From: Trichaptum fuscoviolaceum
Lineage: Eukaryota; Basidiomycota; Agaricomycetes; Hymenochaetales; Trichaptaceae
Direction of reading: 5' to 3'
DNA length: 64,000 nt
Assembly (NCBI GenBank): GCA_910574455.1
Contig: CAJSYZ010000002.1
Coordinates: forward strand, 4,737,671 to 4,801,670
Below the pieces are notes generated by a model that saw nothing but the letters and a program-made list of their open reading frames with translations, ran no database searches and was not told the DNA's origin. Positions 34,414-45,887 of the stretch are shown here, in pieces (the first letter of the stretch is position 1; each line of letters begins with the position of its first letter). The translations under genes were made by a program, and so were the position numbers.

Positions 34414-35270
34414 ATGACTGAAAGTCCTCGGTGGCAGACTGCCATTGAGAAAGCGCTTAAGGAGGATAGTAAATCAAATGGTTAGTAGTTGAACGTTATT
34501 TTCCTCTTGAAGCTTGAGAATCGAGTACTAAAATTACTAATAAACAATGTCTAGTTTATCAATTAGCTACATGCTCTACGGTGGTCTATCCGTTAGCTAC
34601 AGCAGGTCCTAACCCTCAGAGGAACGTCGTTGTGCCACGGGTGCGATCAGTCATCCACCGCGACTTCTTGTCACCTCTCTCCCCTTCATGCCCGCTTCTG
34701 CTTACCACCACCGATATCCGAACACCCAAAGGACGCCAGATAGCACACAACTCCGCTGTTGAAATTGCGTGGTGGATCGCCCCGACACAGGAGCAATTCC
34801 GAATCGCCGGCCGCGCATACATCTTGCCTGCACCCGCATCGGACTTCGCTACGAACACTGATTACCGACCTATTGGAATAATGAGCATTGAGAGTAGGGC
34901 GCAGGTGCTTTCTAAAGCGTTTCCGAAGGCTGAGCTCGGTGGTGTTGAATTCGACTGGGAGGCGAAGCGCGTGGAACTATTCGACGGTATGAGTGGGCAC
35001 ATGAAAGCTTCCTGGCTACGGCCGATACCCGGGACACCTTTGGAAGGCGGGTACGACGCTTCGAAGGCATGGCCAGAATCCCTGCCAAAGCTAGGCGAAG
35101 CAAGTAGCGAGGAGGAGGAAAAGCAGCTGCAGGATGCGTTGAAGAACTTTGCATTGGTGGTTATTGATCCCGCAGAAGTGGACTATGTCGAGTTGGGAGT
35201 GGTCCCAAATCGGCGTACGCATTTCTTGAGGAAGGAAGGGAGCTGGGAGGAAAAGGCCGTTGTTCCATAG
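34414..35270 (+). CDS. Pyridoxamine 5'-phosphate oxidase-like FMN-binding split-barrel protein
   Basis: A short first exon (MTESPRWQTAIEKALKEDSK) is spliced to VYQLATCSTVVYPLATAGPN. The split-barrel core then reads NVVVPRVRSVIHRDFLS, LLLTTTDIRTPKGRQIAHNS, VEIAWWIAPTQEQFRIAGRA and, late, FALVVIDPAEVDYVELGVVP followed by NRRTHFLRKEGSWEEKAVVP. The TDIRTPK..Q...N..VEIAWW..P..EQFRI pattern is that of the Alr4036-type family related to Pdx3 (PNPOx), where FMN binds at the dimer interface. Whether this protein oxidises pyridoxamine phosphate is not shown; many members of this branch have no proven substrate. The length is about 250 residues. The splice joins in frame across an intron at about 34482-34553. 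Confidence 0.8.
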
Positions 35271-35596
35271 ATTTCATAGCTTGAACGAATATCGGAAGAC
35301 TTCGTTGCAACACAACGATGTTGCACATAATAATTCATACATTCGGAAGAGAGTAAGAGCTATTCTAGACAGAGACGTAGTACAGTGAAGCAAGTGAACA
35401 CGATATGACGGAATAAAGACAACGTTACATTTCTGCAGATTTACTTAAAGATTTGAATCGAAGCGTCCGGATGAAAAACAGTCAGGTCCCGACTTGTAAA
35501 TAATTCCCGAGTTATATCGTCCTTTTTGCCTTCGGGAAAACTAATGATGGACCCAGCGACTTCATAGTATAGCTCTGTCCGCGAGCGCCTAAGGTG
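35271..35596. other. Convergent spacer, 3' UTRs
   Basis: This 326-bp stretch lies between converging stops. It is likely made of the two 3' UTRs; nothing else is seen. Confidence 0.45.
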
Positions 35597-36220
35597 CTAT
35601 GTTTTGATCTTCTTTGCCTCAGTTTCCTCCTCCGATTCGTCCTCGTCGTCTTCTTCGTCGCCTGAAGTCTTCCTTTTCAGTCCTGGAGCTGCCACGGAAG
35701 GTACAGCAATTTTGGCCTCTTCGGATACGAGGCTTTTTTCCTCTGGCGTCAATTCGCGAGCATTACCATCAATTGGTTGCTCAGCGGGATCAGGTTGGCC
35801 ATCGGGTGTATAACCCTCGTCCTCATCATCCTCATCGTCCAGATCACCATTACCGTTATTGTCCTATGAGAGTTCGTATGAGTGCAGGAACGTGGGAGGA
35901 TGCAAGGCGAGGAAAACGCACGGCGAGTAGGAGTGCAGTCAAACTCTGCTGGTCCATCGGCCGATAATCATACGAAACGAACAAAACCCGGTTAGCGAGA
36001 GAAATACTGCCAGAGCACCCGGGACATGGAGCTTGTTAACCGGAAGGAGGCTCACCTTTCCATTTCCCTGCGGTACCTCTTCGTCCTCTTCTTCCCCATC
36101 TTCGTCATCCTGGTACTCATCTCCTTCGTCGTCCTCGACTTCGAACTCATCACTCTCGTAGTCATCCTCGACCTCTTTGACCTCCTCGTCAGGGACAGCT
36201 TTCGTGGACGGAGCGGCCAT
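35597..36220 (-). CDS. Small acidic, probably nuclear protein of unknown function
   Basis: Exon 1 (36220 downward) encodes MAAPSTKAVPDEEVKEVEDD and a long Asp/Glu tract. The last exon encodes DNNGNGDLDDEDDEDEGYTP, ELTPEEKSLVSEEAK, then GLKRKTSGDEEDDEDESEEE and a basic end, AKKIKT, before TAG at 35597-35599. Between them a 27-nt exon with good splice ends encodes QSLTALLLA, the only hydrophobic segment. The acidic body with KRK and KKIK basic patches suggests a nuclear histone- or basic-protein-binding role, but that is inference. I do not recognise a named family. About 145 residues in total. Confidence 0.6.
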
Positions 36221-37314
36221 TGTTTTTTTCGCGAGTACTTTGAAATTGATGGAAGGCCGGGAGGGGGGTTTAGGATATTTGTTGGGGGCCTAGCTCTCCA
36301 GAGAGGGACGTCTGATGAAGACAGCTGAGAACAGCTTGGACCGAACTGAGAGCTGTATGGTCTGGTGATGCTGGGAAACGAACCCGACTCTCAGATGATG
36401 TCTTGCAATAGATCTTCCCGTACTGGGAAACCATTAGGGTCAGCCTGCTTTCGCATGAGCTAGGGTTGGTGAATTGGACACCATGCAAGCCCTTATCTTC
36501 AGGAGATCCAGGAGTATCAGTGAGTTATATAGACGCCTGTCGCCTGAATTTGCAGCAGCAGTCTCAGAGGAATCCCAGAGAAGAATTTCATCTTAGATAT
36601 CGAACAGTAGTTAGTCGGCGCGGAAGACCTGATAGCCTTTCGTGTCCCACGCTTGATCTGCGATTTCGTTTCCTTTGACGAAGAGCTCGGCTAATAAGCT
36701 GGGAGAGCAACGAAAATGAAGCTAGAGAAGGTCAGAACAAGAGCGAGAAGCATGCAGATAAGTCTACTGCACCTAGACTTTGTGTTCATTGGAATTGTGT
36801 CACTGTTGGAAATTGAATGGGCGCCACGCTCTGAAAGTCCACGGCCAAAACAGGACGGACAACGTCAACAAATGAACGCCCTATAACGTCTATCCTTTTC
36901 AACTCCCCACTCACCGCCTTCAGCATCTTCTCATTTCTCGTTCTCACCGCGGCCGACATTGTCGACGAGCTGCGCCCCTCAGGCCTCCATAACGCGAGCG
37001 AGCGACTGGGTAACCGAAATTCGACTCGCAACCCGTCGCTTCGGAACTAGTTTCATCTAATCACTACGGTCACTTTTTCTCCCTGCTCACCTCGCCGGCC
37101 TCGAGGCAGCCACGCCAACTACGCACCGCCTATTTTCCTAACTGTGATCCCTTGTTGGGCTACTTTTACGTTCCTTTCACCATCTTCGTTTTCCCAACAT
37201 CGTCACCATATCACCCCGACTTTTTCCCCCTCTCGCTAGACGTGTTTCGCGGGGCAGTAGACTCAGTCTTCTGCTCTCGATACTTGGAGAAAACTTGGTC
37301 GTCTTCTCCTTTTG
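36221..37314. promoter_or_regulatory. Divergent promoter region between acidic-protein gene and PX kinase
   Basis: This 1.1-kb head-to-head spacer has no supported gene. Open frames such as plus 36466-36678 and minus 36786-37031 have no motif. The pyrimidine-rich stretch at 37080-37260 looks like the leader of the kinase mRNA. Confidence 0.45.
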
Positions 37315-40300
37315 ATGTCCAGTCCCTCGGTCGCGTACAACGGTTTACAGACGCAACTCCAGGAAACAACTAGGGCAAAGAGAGGGTTCAAGAACGTGCT
37401 CGGCTTTTATTCATCTAATTCCACATCTAATTCCGCCAGCCATCGCTCGCGCAGCGCGCAGACACCCAAGGAGAAGAATAGAACTGTTAGAGAACGCCGC
37501 AGCGTAGACGTTACAAGCACCGCTTCTGGTTCATACTTCGTTTCTCTTAGTTACAGGAGGAAGAAAGAGAGGACCCGAGAGGAACGCGCGAGCGTTACCA
37601 ACATATCGTTCTTCGAGCGCATATCTACAGACATACCGACACAACCCACCTCACCAAACCCCTTACCCTCCGTCCCCGTTGTAAGCCTCAACTCGCCAGA
37701 GCCAAAAATGCCGTTGATGCTCGAGGTACCACAGGAGCGTGCCAGTAGGCGTAAGATGGCACGCATTGAGGCGCAGGATGGACCGTGGAGTGTAAGCGTT
37801 GCGGAAAACGACAAGCATAGCTACAGCATCTACATCAAAAGTGCGTTCACCATCTCATCTAATGATGATATCTTTTCGTTCGTATCTTCTTCCTCTTTAC
37901 TTGGGTGTTGAGTGCATCATGTGCTCCAAGGCACAGAGCTTTCTGACGCTGCACAGCAATGGATCATCTCCTATTTGCTATATCCGTTTTCTGCATTTTG
38001 CGGCTGCACTGTGGAGAATTTTATGTGCAGTACAGTTTTACCATGGTCCGCGGCTGTCTCGCCTCAAATGATGACGGTGACGGGTATCCGCTATCCACCT
38101 GTGATTCATCCCCATTTTACGTAAACATTTTACCTGTCTTCAAGAGGTCCCCCATAACCTCTGTGTTTGACTTTCTGGACTTGTATTAGGCTTCTGATAC
38201 AGTGACTAACTTCCTCATGCCATGGCAGCCTCGACACACCATATAACACTCACTCGCAGCGCTCAGGAGATTCTTGAGTTGCATCGCAAACTCACATCTG
38301 CTCACCCGGAATTGGCCATACCGGAAATCCCTCTCAACCCGCACGATGAAAATAGTGAGAATGGGGCTGTTGAGAAGAAGCGGAAGTCGTCCTTTCTACA
38401 TACCCTATCTCGACTCGCATCCCCAGGCCCAAACAGAAGAGAGCGGCCCAGAGATACAAAGGTCCCAAGCGCAACAACAAGCTCTAGAAATAGTCTTGCT
38501 AGCAGCAACGCACCTTCGCCAATGACAGCCCCGTCATTACCCACATCGATTTCATCTTCAACGGGAAGAGATTTCGAGAACTGGGATCCTTTTTCAACTC
38601 CTTTGGCTGCGCCACCAGATTCCAACAGTACTACGTGCACGGCCCTCGCAGGATACTTAACCACTCTTGCGAACGAACCTGCTCTAAAGCAATCGAAATC
38701 ATGGAGACGTTTTGTTCGGGTAAGGACGGATGATCTGATCAGTGAACGCGTTGAGAGAGCTGTAAAGAGGGTGAGGAGCGATCTGGCCGCGCACTTATCA
38801 GGAATCCGTCATCGTCAATCCGCTTCCGAACTGCAGTCTAAAGCGGAATACGTTAGTCGTTCTGAAGTTCACGATGAGACTGATGCGGAGTCTTTATCTC
38901 TCACTAACGAGGAAGCGAATGGAAATGCTTCCACGCGCCAGGCGAAAGAGCGGGTATCAGGTATAATCGGAGAAATCAAGGAGGAAGACGAAGAGGAGTT
39001 TGTGCAGGCCGACATGGAGAATGAACCGTCACATCAGGATGAAAATGGTGACGCATCGAATGAAGCGCCGGGAACGCCAAGACCTGGCGATATCGTACCA
39101 CGTACCTCTATTGAGGTTCCTACAGTTGTAAAGAAGACTGACTCTTCATCGTCCTCGTCCAAGCCGATAGATTCTATAGCTCATATTGCAAGTCGAATTC
39201 CGCGCTCTCAGTCGGCAGACCCTGATAAGGCTACACGTATGTCTCGCATCTTCCAGGTTTCTCCCATGAAGACGGATGGAGAAGAATCCGCTTTGGAGTC
39301 CGAGAGCGAGGCGCAGGTTGAGACAGAGGTGGAGGAGGTCGTTAGCACGACCGCTGACGATGCTTCGTCCGTTTCCACATCAGCACCCAGGCGCAGGAAG
39401 AAGGGAGTTCTGCGTAAAGACAAAAAGGCAAAGCCGGCGAAGAAGGTAGTGATAGATGACTTTGAGATGATGCGGGTGCTTGGAAAGGGTTGTGCTGGAA
39501 AGGTCTTGCTTGTGCGGCATAAGAAGACGGAAAGTTTGTATGCGCTGAAGGCCATTATGAAGAGACACGTACTTGCCCATCAAGAGCTGCAGCACACATT
39601 GACGGAACAGGCCGTTCTGAAGCGTATGGCCCGTGAAGGCAAGGACCCTTTCGTCGTGAAGCTTTGGTGGTCGTTCCACGACAAGGAAAACCTTTTCCTC
39701 GTGATGGACTTTCATCCTGGTGGCGATCTTGCAACACAGCTCGCTCGGTGGGGTCGCTTAGGTCGTGATCGTGCCCGGTTCTACGCTGCTGAGATCGTGG
39801 AGGGTGTCGATGGTTTGCACCACGCCGGAGTCATTTACCGTGATTTAAAGCCTGAGAACATCCTTATTGGCGCGGACGGCCATATCGTTCTCACAGACTT
39901 CGGATTGTCGAAGGAGTTCCCTCGCCGGTCAACAGTTGTTACAGCGCCATCCACTCCCCATGGCTCGCGCACCGACTTTCATGGTCAGCAGCCGTTACCT
40001 CACTGGATGAAAGAAGACGGGCAGGCAAACTTTCACGTCGGGCAGAACGATACGACTTCGACGTTTTGTGGAACTGCTGAATATCTTGCTCCTGAAGTGA
40101 TTCAAGGCTTGCCTTACAGTTATGAAGTGGATTGGTGGAGTTTTGGTACAATGCTGTACGAGATGCTTACAGGCATTGTGCGTGCATCAAGTCGCTTCTG
40201 GTTTTGAGGCTCTACTAACGAACAAAATTTCTAGACACCGTTCTGGGCGAATAACCATCCTGAGATGTACGTTCGGGTACTTCAGGATGAGCTGAAGTTT

Positions 40301-42155
40301 CCTGAGGACAGGGTACTTGATCAAGATACGAAAAGTCTCATTCGAGGTGTCAGTATCATTGTTATGTCAAAAACTCTCGTTCTCAAAAGTCGTATTGTAG
40401 CTTTTACAACGAAACCCTGCTTTACGGATAAAGCAACCTCGCATTAAAAAGCATCCATATTTTTCAATGATGTGAGTGACTCGACTGCTTTGCTAGAAAT
40501 CCGACCTAAGTCGTTTTGCAGTGACTGGGGTCACGTTTACCACAAGCGTTATATCCGTGCGTTTCTTGTCATCATGTCATATCACTAAGTTCTAAGTAGA
40601 CTCGTCTGCAGCTCCTTACATCCCCCCTATTGACCCGTTGAACGCTGGGGATACTCAGAACTTCGATGAGACCTTCCTTGATATGGAACCTGTTGTCGCG
40701 GACGATCCAGACCCTACCGATTCTGATAGGGGCGAACGTACAGACGGCACTGATAAGACTGATGGAGAAGCATCTACCCCTGCTCAGTCTCGCAGTCCTT
40801 CGGTCCAACCTCAAGAAGATGCTCCCGATCTTTTCGATGGATATTCGTTCAAAGGCAGACATTCTGTACTCATCGACGACGAGGATGACGAAGCAGAGGA
40901 TGAGGAGGAAGAGGAAGAAATTGACGACGAAGAGGATATTCAGAGATTGGCTGAGGTGAATGCAGAAGTAGAACCAATTGATCTATCTGCAGAGGGACGT
41001 ATTACCCCTATCGGCGATGTCGCTGAACCGAAGACACCGGAAGCTCGGAAGCCTGACTTACCAGAGCTTACTCCAGCGGAGGAGATCGCTGCGCAGCATA
41101 GAGCAGCGACTACAGTGGTTGAGGATGCGGCGGTGGAAACAGCTGAGGTCGTGACTCCAGTTAAAGAAGCGGGTTCGCCTTTACGCGAGAAGGCACCTGA
41201 AGCCGTCGTTCCAGAAATTGAGGAAGAAGTTGCACAGAATACGAAGACGCCAGACACACCTGTCAAGGAACTCCCTCATTTACCACCTGCACAAACTATC
41301 TCAAAACCACTCCCCGCACTCGTCGAACCAAAACCCGTTCCTGCAGTCCGGAAACCTCATGGACGTCGGGAAAAGTCGGGTATTGCTGCTCTGGACAAAT
41401 ACATGTCAGATGTCGCAGACGAGGAAGATGCTACAGAACGCGATGAGGACGACGATTGGGACTTTGTTGAGGCTCCTGGGGTCGAGGATCGCAATGGATC
41501 GAAAGGAACTAGCTTATTTGCCCGAGGAGTTGTCGATCGATACCGCCTCGCTGTGTTCAGAAAGGCATCGACGCCGGGTAAGAACAGCACTCAGCGAAAC
41601 ATCTCTGGCATATCGCTTGCGTCAGATGTCACTGCTTCTGAAGCAGCATCGCCGTCTTCCAGTCCGTCTGTCAAGCAAAAGAGGGGACGTAATCCTGCTC
41701 TTACTTTCCGTCGAAACCCAAAGCAATTCTTGAGGGCTCGTTCACCGCCTTCGACTCTATCGTCATCAACGAATGGAAGAGGTAAATCGTTCACTTCGAA
41801 CTCGAACTCGAATACCCTTTCTTCATTGACATCAAGCGCTGGCTTGATTACACCCTCAACATCTGGCAACCCGAGTACATTCGCAGGTCCTTCGTTGAAA
41901 TCGAAGGAATCCACAACATCAATGGGTTCTCCCGGTTCTTCTGACGATCAGTCTTTAAATGGTGATACCCGTCTAACAAGTACGTCTGGAGATCTGTCTG
42001 GAACAAACGGAGTACAGCATAGTGCGCAATCGTCACCTGAGGTGACTAAGAAGGTGACGATCGATGAACGGGAGAGACCCAGATCAAAAAAACTCAGGAA
42101 ATACAAGGAGAACGCCGAGAAAGTATTTTCTATTTTCCAATCTCCTCGTCAATGA
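37315..42155 (+). CDS. Large PX-domain AGC serine/threonine kinase
   Basis: Exon 1 (ATG at 37315) ends inside a PX domain: GPWSVSVAENDKHSYSIYIK joins across a 388-nt intron to TSTHHITLTRSAQEILELHR and KLTSAHPELAIPEIP. After about 370 disordered residues the AGC kinase domain begins: FEMMRVLGKGCAGKVLLVRH (Gly loop), LYALKAIMKR (Lys), GVIYRDLKPENIL (catalytic loop), LTDFGLSKE (DFG), TFCGTAEYLAPE and DWWSFGTMLYEMLTGITPFW. The activation segment is about 40 residues longer than in Akt or PKA. The AGC tail follows (YIPPIDPLNAGDTQNFDETF), then a 480-residue acidic and Ser-rich tail ending KVFSIFQSPRQ. All catalytic residues are present. The PX domain suggests phosphoinositide-dependent endosomal recruitment, as in animal SGK3. 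I cannot assign a yeast orthologue. Length about 1,400 residues. Confidence 0.87.
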
Positions 42156-43113
42156 TTTATGGTCTGTCCGTCCTTGCATCTATTCATCCCTGACCTTCAA
42201 TATTGTTGTGAATGTTTTTTATTAACCACCCCTATTGTACCATTTACCCTATCAGCATTATTATCGAAATTCATATGCACATTCATTTGCTTTTTGTCTG
42301 TTACTGCATCATATTGATATCATTCACGCTCTTTTGCCTGCAAACATACCCCCGTCGATCCTTGCCTGTGATTCCCGCCTGCGAGACTATGGACTCTCGT
42401 TTGCACTCCCGTCTGCGTCGCTATTTTCTTTTATCTATTGTTCCGCCAATCCGTCCGTCGCACTCTGTGTTCATAGTCTCCGCCTGCAACCCTCTTTTGT
42501 TCTCTTCAAGTTTTCTATGCAGCATTCACGCCTTTTGTTAGTTGACGGCCTTAGAACTCTCGTCTAATCCTTATCGTTTATCTCGGAGATATTACTTATA
42601 CATGTATGGTCTGAAAAGTGGCACTGAAGTGAAATAAAAGAAACGTTGCTAAAGTAATTATGCTTGTCCTCATATTTAGACCTTTTCCCCACCGTCATGA
42701 GAATGCGTCGAGTAGAGAAGATCAGTTATTCTTGGGTTCGCATGAAGTCTCCGGTTTGTCGTTCCCCGTTTAGCTGCGTGAGCTTTCTGAGCAAGTCGAA
42801 ACTAAAAATTTTGAGCAGTATCAGTATTTTTCCCAATATTGATGTACGGTGCATAAACTGGATGGTTTATGCGTGCTCCAGGATCAGATGAGTGTGGGCA
42901 AAAAATGAGGCTTGCGCAGCTGGACCGGGCGAACGATGTCATCTTTATTGCGGGAACAGACGGTCGGCCAATAAGAAAAGGAAATTATCCTGGCGGTGCG
43001 GACGACCTCACGCTCGACTACCGAACGTCGTCCAAAACCTCCAGCATCTTCTGCTCGTCGTTCAAGCCACGCACAAAAGTTCTCTGACAGTCGCCGGTCA
43101 CTGTCGGTAGAGG
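42156..43113. other. Spacer between PX kinase and COQ1
   Basis: This 958-bp stretch contains the kinase 3' UTR and the COQ1 promoter. Open frames at 42212-42567 are T-rich and hydrophobic but without motif. Nothing else is seen. Confidence 0.45.
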
Positions 43114-44820
43114 ATGCGACAATGGACAGCACCCTTTTTGCGTCGTGCAAGCTGTTCTAACTATAAGAGCCTGATTGAGCGTGCACGCACCGTCACGCGA
43201 CGGCACTCAACTGCTGCTTCGGCCCAGGTGCCAGCAGAATCAACTACAAAACACCACAAAGCAACGCCTGCTTCCCTGTTATCGGATGCTTCCTCTCCTG
43301 CTGCGAGTGCCGCGCCAAAATTTGCTTCGTCTTCGACCAGCTCGACGTCAAGCAAGGGACAGAGCTCCGAAACACGGATAGATCCATACAAAATCCTTGC
43401 ACCCGAACTTGAATCATTGCGGAACACTCTTCTGCACCTGCTGGGCTCCTCGCATCCTTCTCTGACGACTATTGCTCAATACTACTTCTTACATCCTTCA
43501 AAACAACTTCGACCATTGCTTGTGCTGTTATTTGCAAATGCAACGAATGGATTGGGAGGAGACTGGGGCGAGAAAAGGTGGGCGGCAGAGCAGGAAGGTG
43601 CACGAGGACGCACAGAGGAGTTGGACAGCCCACTCTCGAGACCTGAAGTCTTGAACGACTGGAACCCTAACATGCCGGACAGCACACGTAGCTTTGAGAA
43701 CGTATTCGACCTACCACCACCACGGCAACCTACATCTCCGCCAGTATACACGCCATCCCCTTCTTCCAGTCTCTTCGACCCAACTCTGGTTTCACCATCC
43801 TTCATTCTCCCATCACAAAAGCGTCTCGCGCAGATTGTAGAGATGATTCATGTCGCATCTTTGCTACATGACGATGTCATTGACGCATCGCCCCTTCGTC
43901 GTGGTGTTGCGTCTGCACCTGCGGCATTCGGTAATAAATTATCCGTGCTAGCTGGTGATTTCCTTTTGGGTCGTGCCAGTGCTGCACTAAGCCGACTTGG
44001 TAGCTCTGAAGTAACGGAGCTCATTGCTAGCGTCATCGCGAATCTCGTCGAGGGCGAGATTCTGCAAATGCAGCAAGTTCGGGCTCAGCAGGTCGGCCAA
44101 GGGGAACTCGGAATTGGAGTCAGCTTCGCCATCGAGGAGGGTGTGATTGGCAAAGATGATATTGTCGGTGCCGCAGGCGGAAAGGGTAAAGAAGGACGGG
44201 TTAGCAAGGAGATGTGGAACGTATATCTGAAGAAGACCTACCTGAAGACAGCGAGCTTGATGGCGAAGGGTGCCCGGGCAGCTGTGGTACTCGGTGGTTC
44301 TCGCGAAGGCGAGATCTGGAAGGAGGTCGCCTATGCGTACGGTCGAAACCTCGGAATCGCGTTCCAAGTACGTTATTTCCCTTACATGAGTTTGATAGCA
44401 TATTGAAGCATATTTCGTTGTGATCAGCTTGTAGATGATATTCTTGACTATGAAGCGGGCGAAAGCACTCTCGGGAAACCAGGTGGAGCAGACCTACGCC
44501 TCGGCCTTGCTACAGGACCTGCACTATTTGCTTGGGAAGAACACTCCGCGATGGGCCCGCTCATCGAACGCAAGTTCGAACAGGAAGGGGACGTTGAATT
44601 GGTAAGTTATTCCGCTTCCCTAGCTACACGAATATCCGAGTAAATTCTATCTCATCAGGCCCGAGATTTTGTTCGTCGTTCTGCTGGTGTTGAGCGAACA
44701 CGGGACCTTGCCCGGGCCCACGCCGAAAAGGCGCGAGAGTTAGTGCGCCTCCTCCCGGAAAGCGACGCTCGCGCCGCATTGGAGTTGCTAACTGAGCGGG
44801 TTGTCAAGCGGACGTGGTAA
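43114..44820 (+). CDS. COQ1: Mitochondrial polyprenyl diphosphate synthase for ubiquinone
   Basis: The N-terminus (MRQWTAPFLRRASCSNYKSL, then RRHST) is Arg/Ser rich without acids, a mitochondrial presequence. The prenyltransferase domain shows KQLRPLL, HVASLLHDDVIDASPLRRGV with the first Asp-rich motif DDVID, AVLAGDFLLGRAS-like GDFLLGRASAALS, then EGEILQMQQ, YLKKTYLKTASLMAKGARAA and FQLVDDILDYEAG with the second Asp-rich motif DDILD. It would extend allylic diphosphates with isopentenyl diphosphate to make the ubiquinone side chain in the matrix. Two introns lie at about 44369-44433 and 44602-44659. A Pro/Gly-rich insertion at residues about 145-230 between the K..RP and first DDxxD regions makes it longer than yeast Coq1. 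The stop is TAA at 44818-44820. Confidence 0.92.
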
Positions 44821-45343
44821 TCGACATTTTGACACCCTTTGGACTATTAATCCTGCGAACTCAATGCGACCTACCAGTTGGCTAATTGTTTGAATTATTT
44901 GTTTCTGAACGTTTTCTTCATTGGCACTGCTAGACAGACTCATACATGTCATTTATTGCTTTACACACGAACCGATCAGACTCTCCACTTTATTGCAGAA
45001 CGATAGATTCTTTGTCACCGACTAGATGCGAATCTCCGAGTAAAGGATATACGGTGACTTAATACAAGCATATATAGATTAAAATATAGATGAGATATCG
45101 ATAGGGAGCTCTACTACGGGTGCGTAATCGTTCAAAACAGAATAATAAGAGTGAAGAGATGTAAAATGCAAAGATGGGATATGACAAAATACCATAGAAG
45201 GATAGAGGAGCAATATGCGTGCATGAAATGGAGTAGCTGGACGGCTTCAGGAGGCACATTTGGACGCTGGCCGTAGAAGCTTCTGATAGTATGACCAATG
45301 AAGCAAAATGACTAGTGCTTGGAAACTTACAGGCACCCCAGGT
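44821..45343. other. Convergent spacer, 3' UTRs
   Basis: A 523-bp stretch lies between the COQ1 stop and the LAMTOR2-like stop. The minus open frame at 45059-45298 has no motif. It is probably made of 3' UTRs. Confidence 0.45.
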
Positions 45344-45887
45344 TTATCGACGAGCTACTTTCGAAGCTGCTAATATGGGGGAAGTAAGTTTTCCTCGGAC
45401 GCCAGAGAGGGGCTTGGAAAGATGTGTAGCGAGACTACGGGCCTAGCCAATGAATGATATCAGAGGACACATTAAATTTTCATGGAAGTCCAGAAACCTA
45501 CCTTGAGTTGAAGTTCGCCCCACTCCACAATGTCTGTCGAGTTTAGGACAACAAGCAGGACTGGATCGTTCGGAGATCCGACATCGGACTCAGAAATCAC
45601 AGGAAAGACAACTACACGTCCCAGCTTTAAGATAGTTAGTCTTCCTGACAATCCGATAAGAAAGAAGAACGTACTTCACTGTCAGCCATCCCTTCGCCAT
45701 CATCCTTCGTTTCATTCCAGACCTGAATAGCTAAGCCGATCAAAACGCGTACGTCGTCCTTGGGTCGCGATGGCTTTGCGGAATAGGCTATGAGAGCGCC
45801 GCTAGTAGAGCAAAGTACCGCAGTGTGCAGAGCAGGTGCGGAGAGCACTTGCGCAAGAAGCTTTGGGAGCGCCGAGAGGACAAGCAT
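45344..45887 (-). CDS. LAMTOR2-like roadblock/LC7 protein (Ragulator/EGO type)
   Basis: Three exons give about 140 residues: MLVLSALPKLLAQVLSAPAL, HTAVLCSTSGALIAYSA, VRVLIGLAIQVWNE, then LGRVVVFPVISESDVGSPND, LLVVLNSTDIVEWGELQLKA and LATHLSKPLSGVRGKLTSPI. This is the roadblock/LC7 fold with the LAMTOR2 features of an MLxxxAL start, an LLxxxGxLLAYS strand and a final helix with an L..PL segment. In animals LAMTOR2 pairs with LAMTOR3 in Ragulator, which holds Rag GTPases on the lysosome for TORC1 activation. A similar role at the vacuole is inferred. A TCACGTGA E-box lies 225 bp upstream. Splices at about 45639-45690 and 45441-45501 are in frame; the stop is TAA at 45344-45346. Confidence 0.75.
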
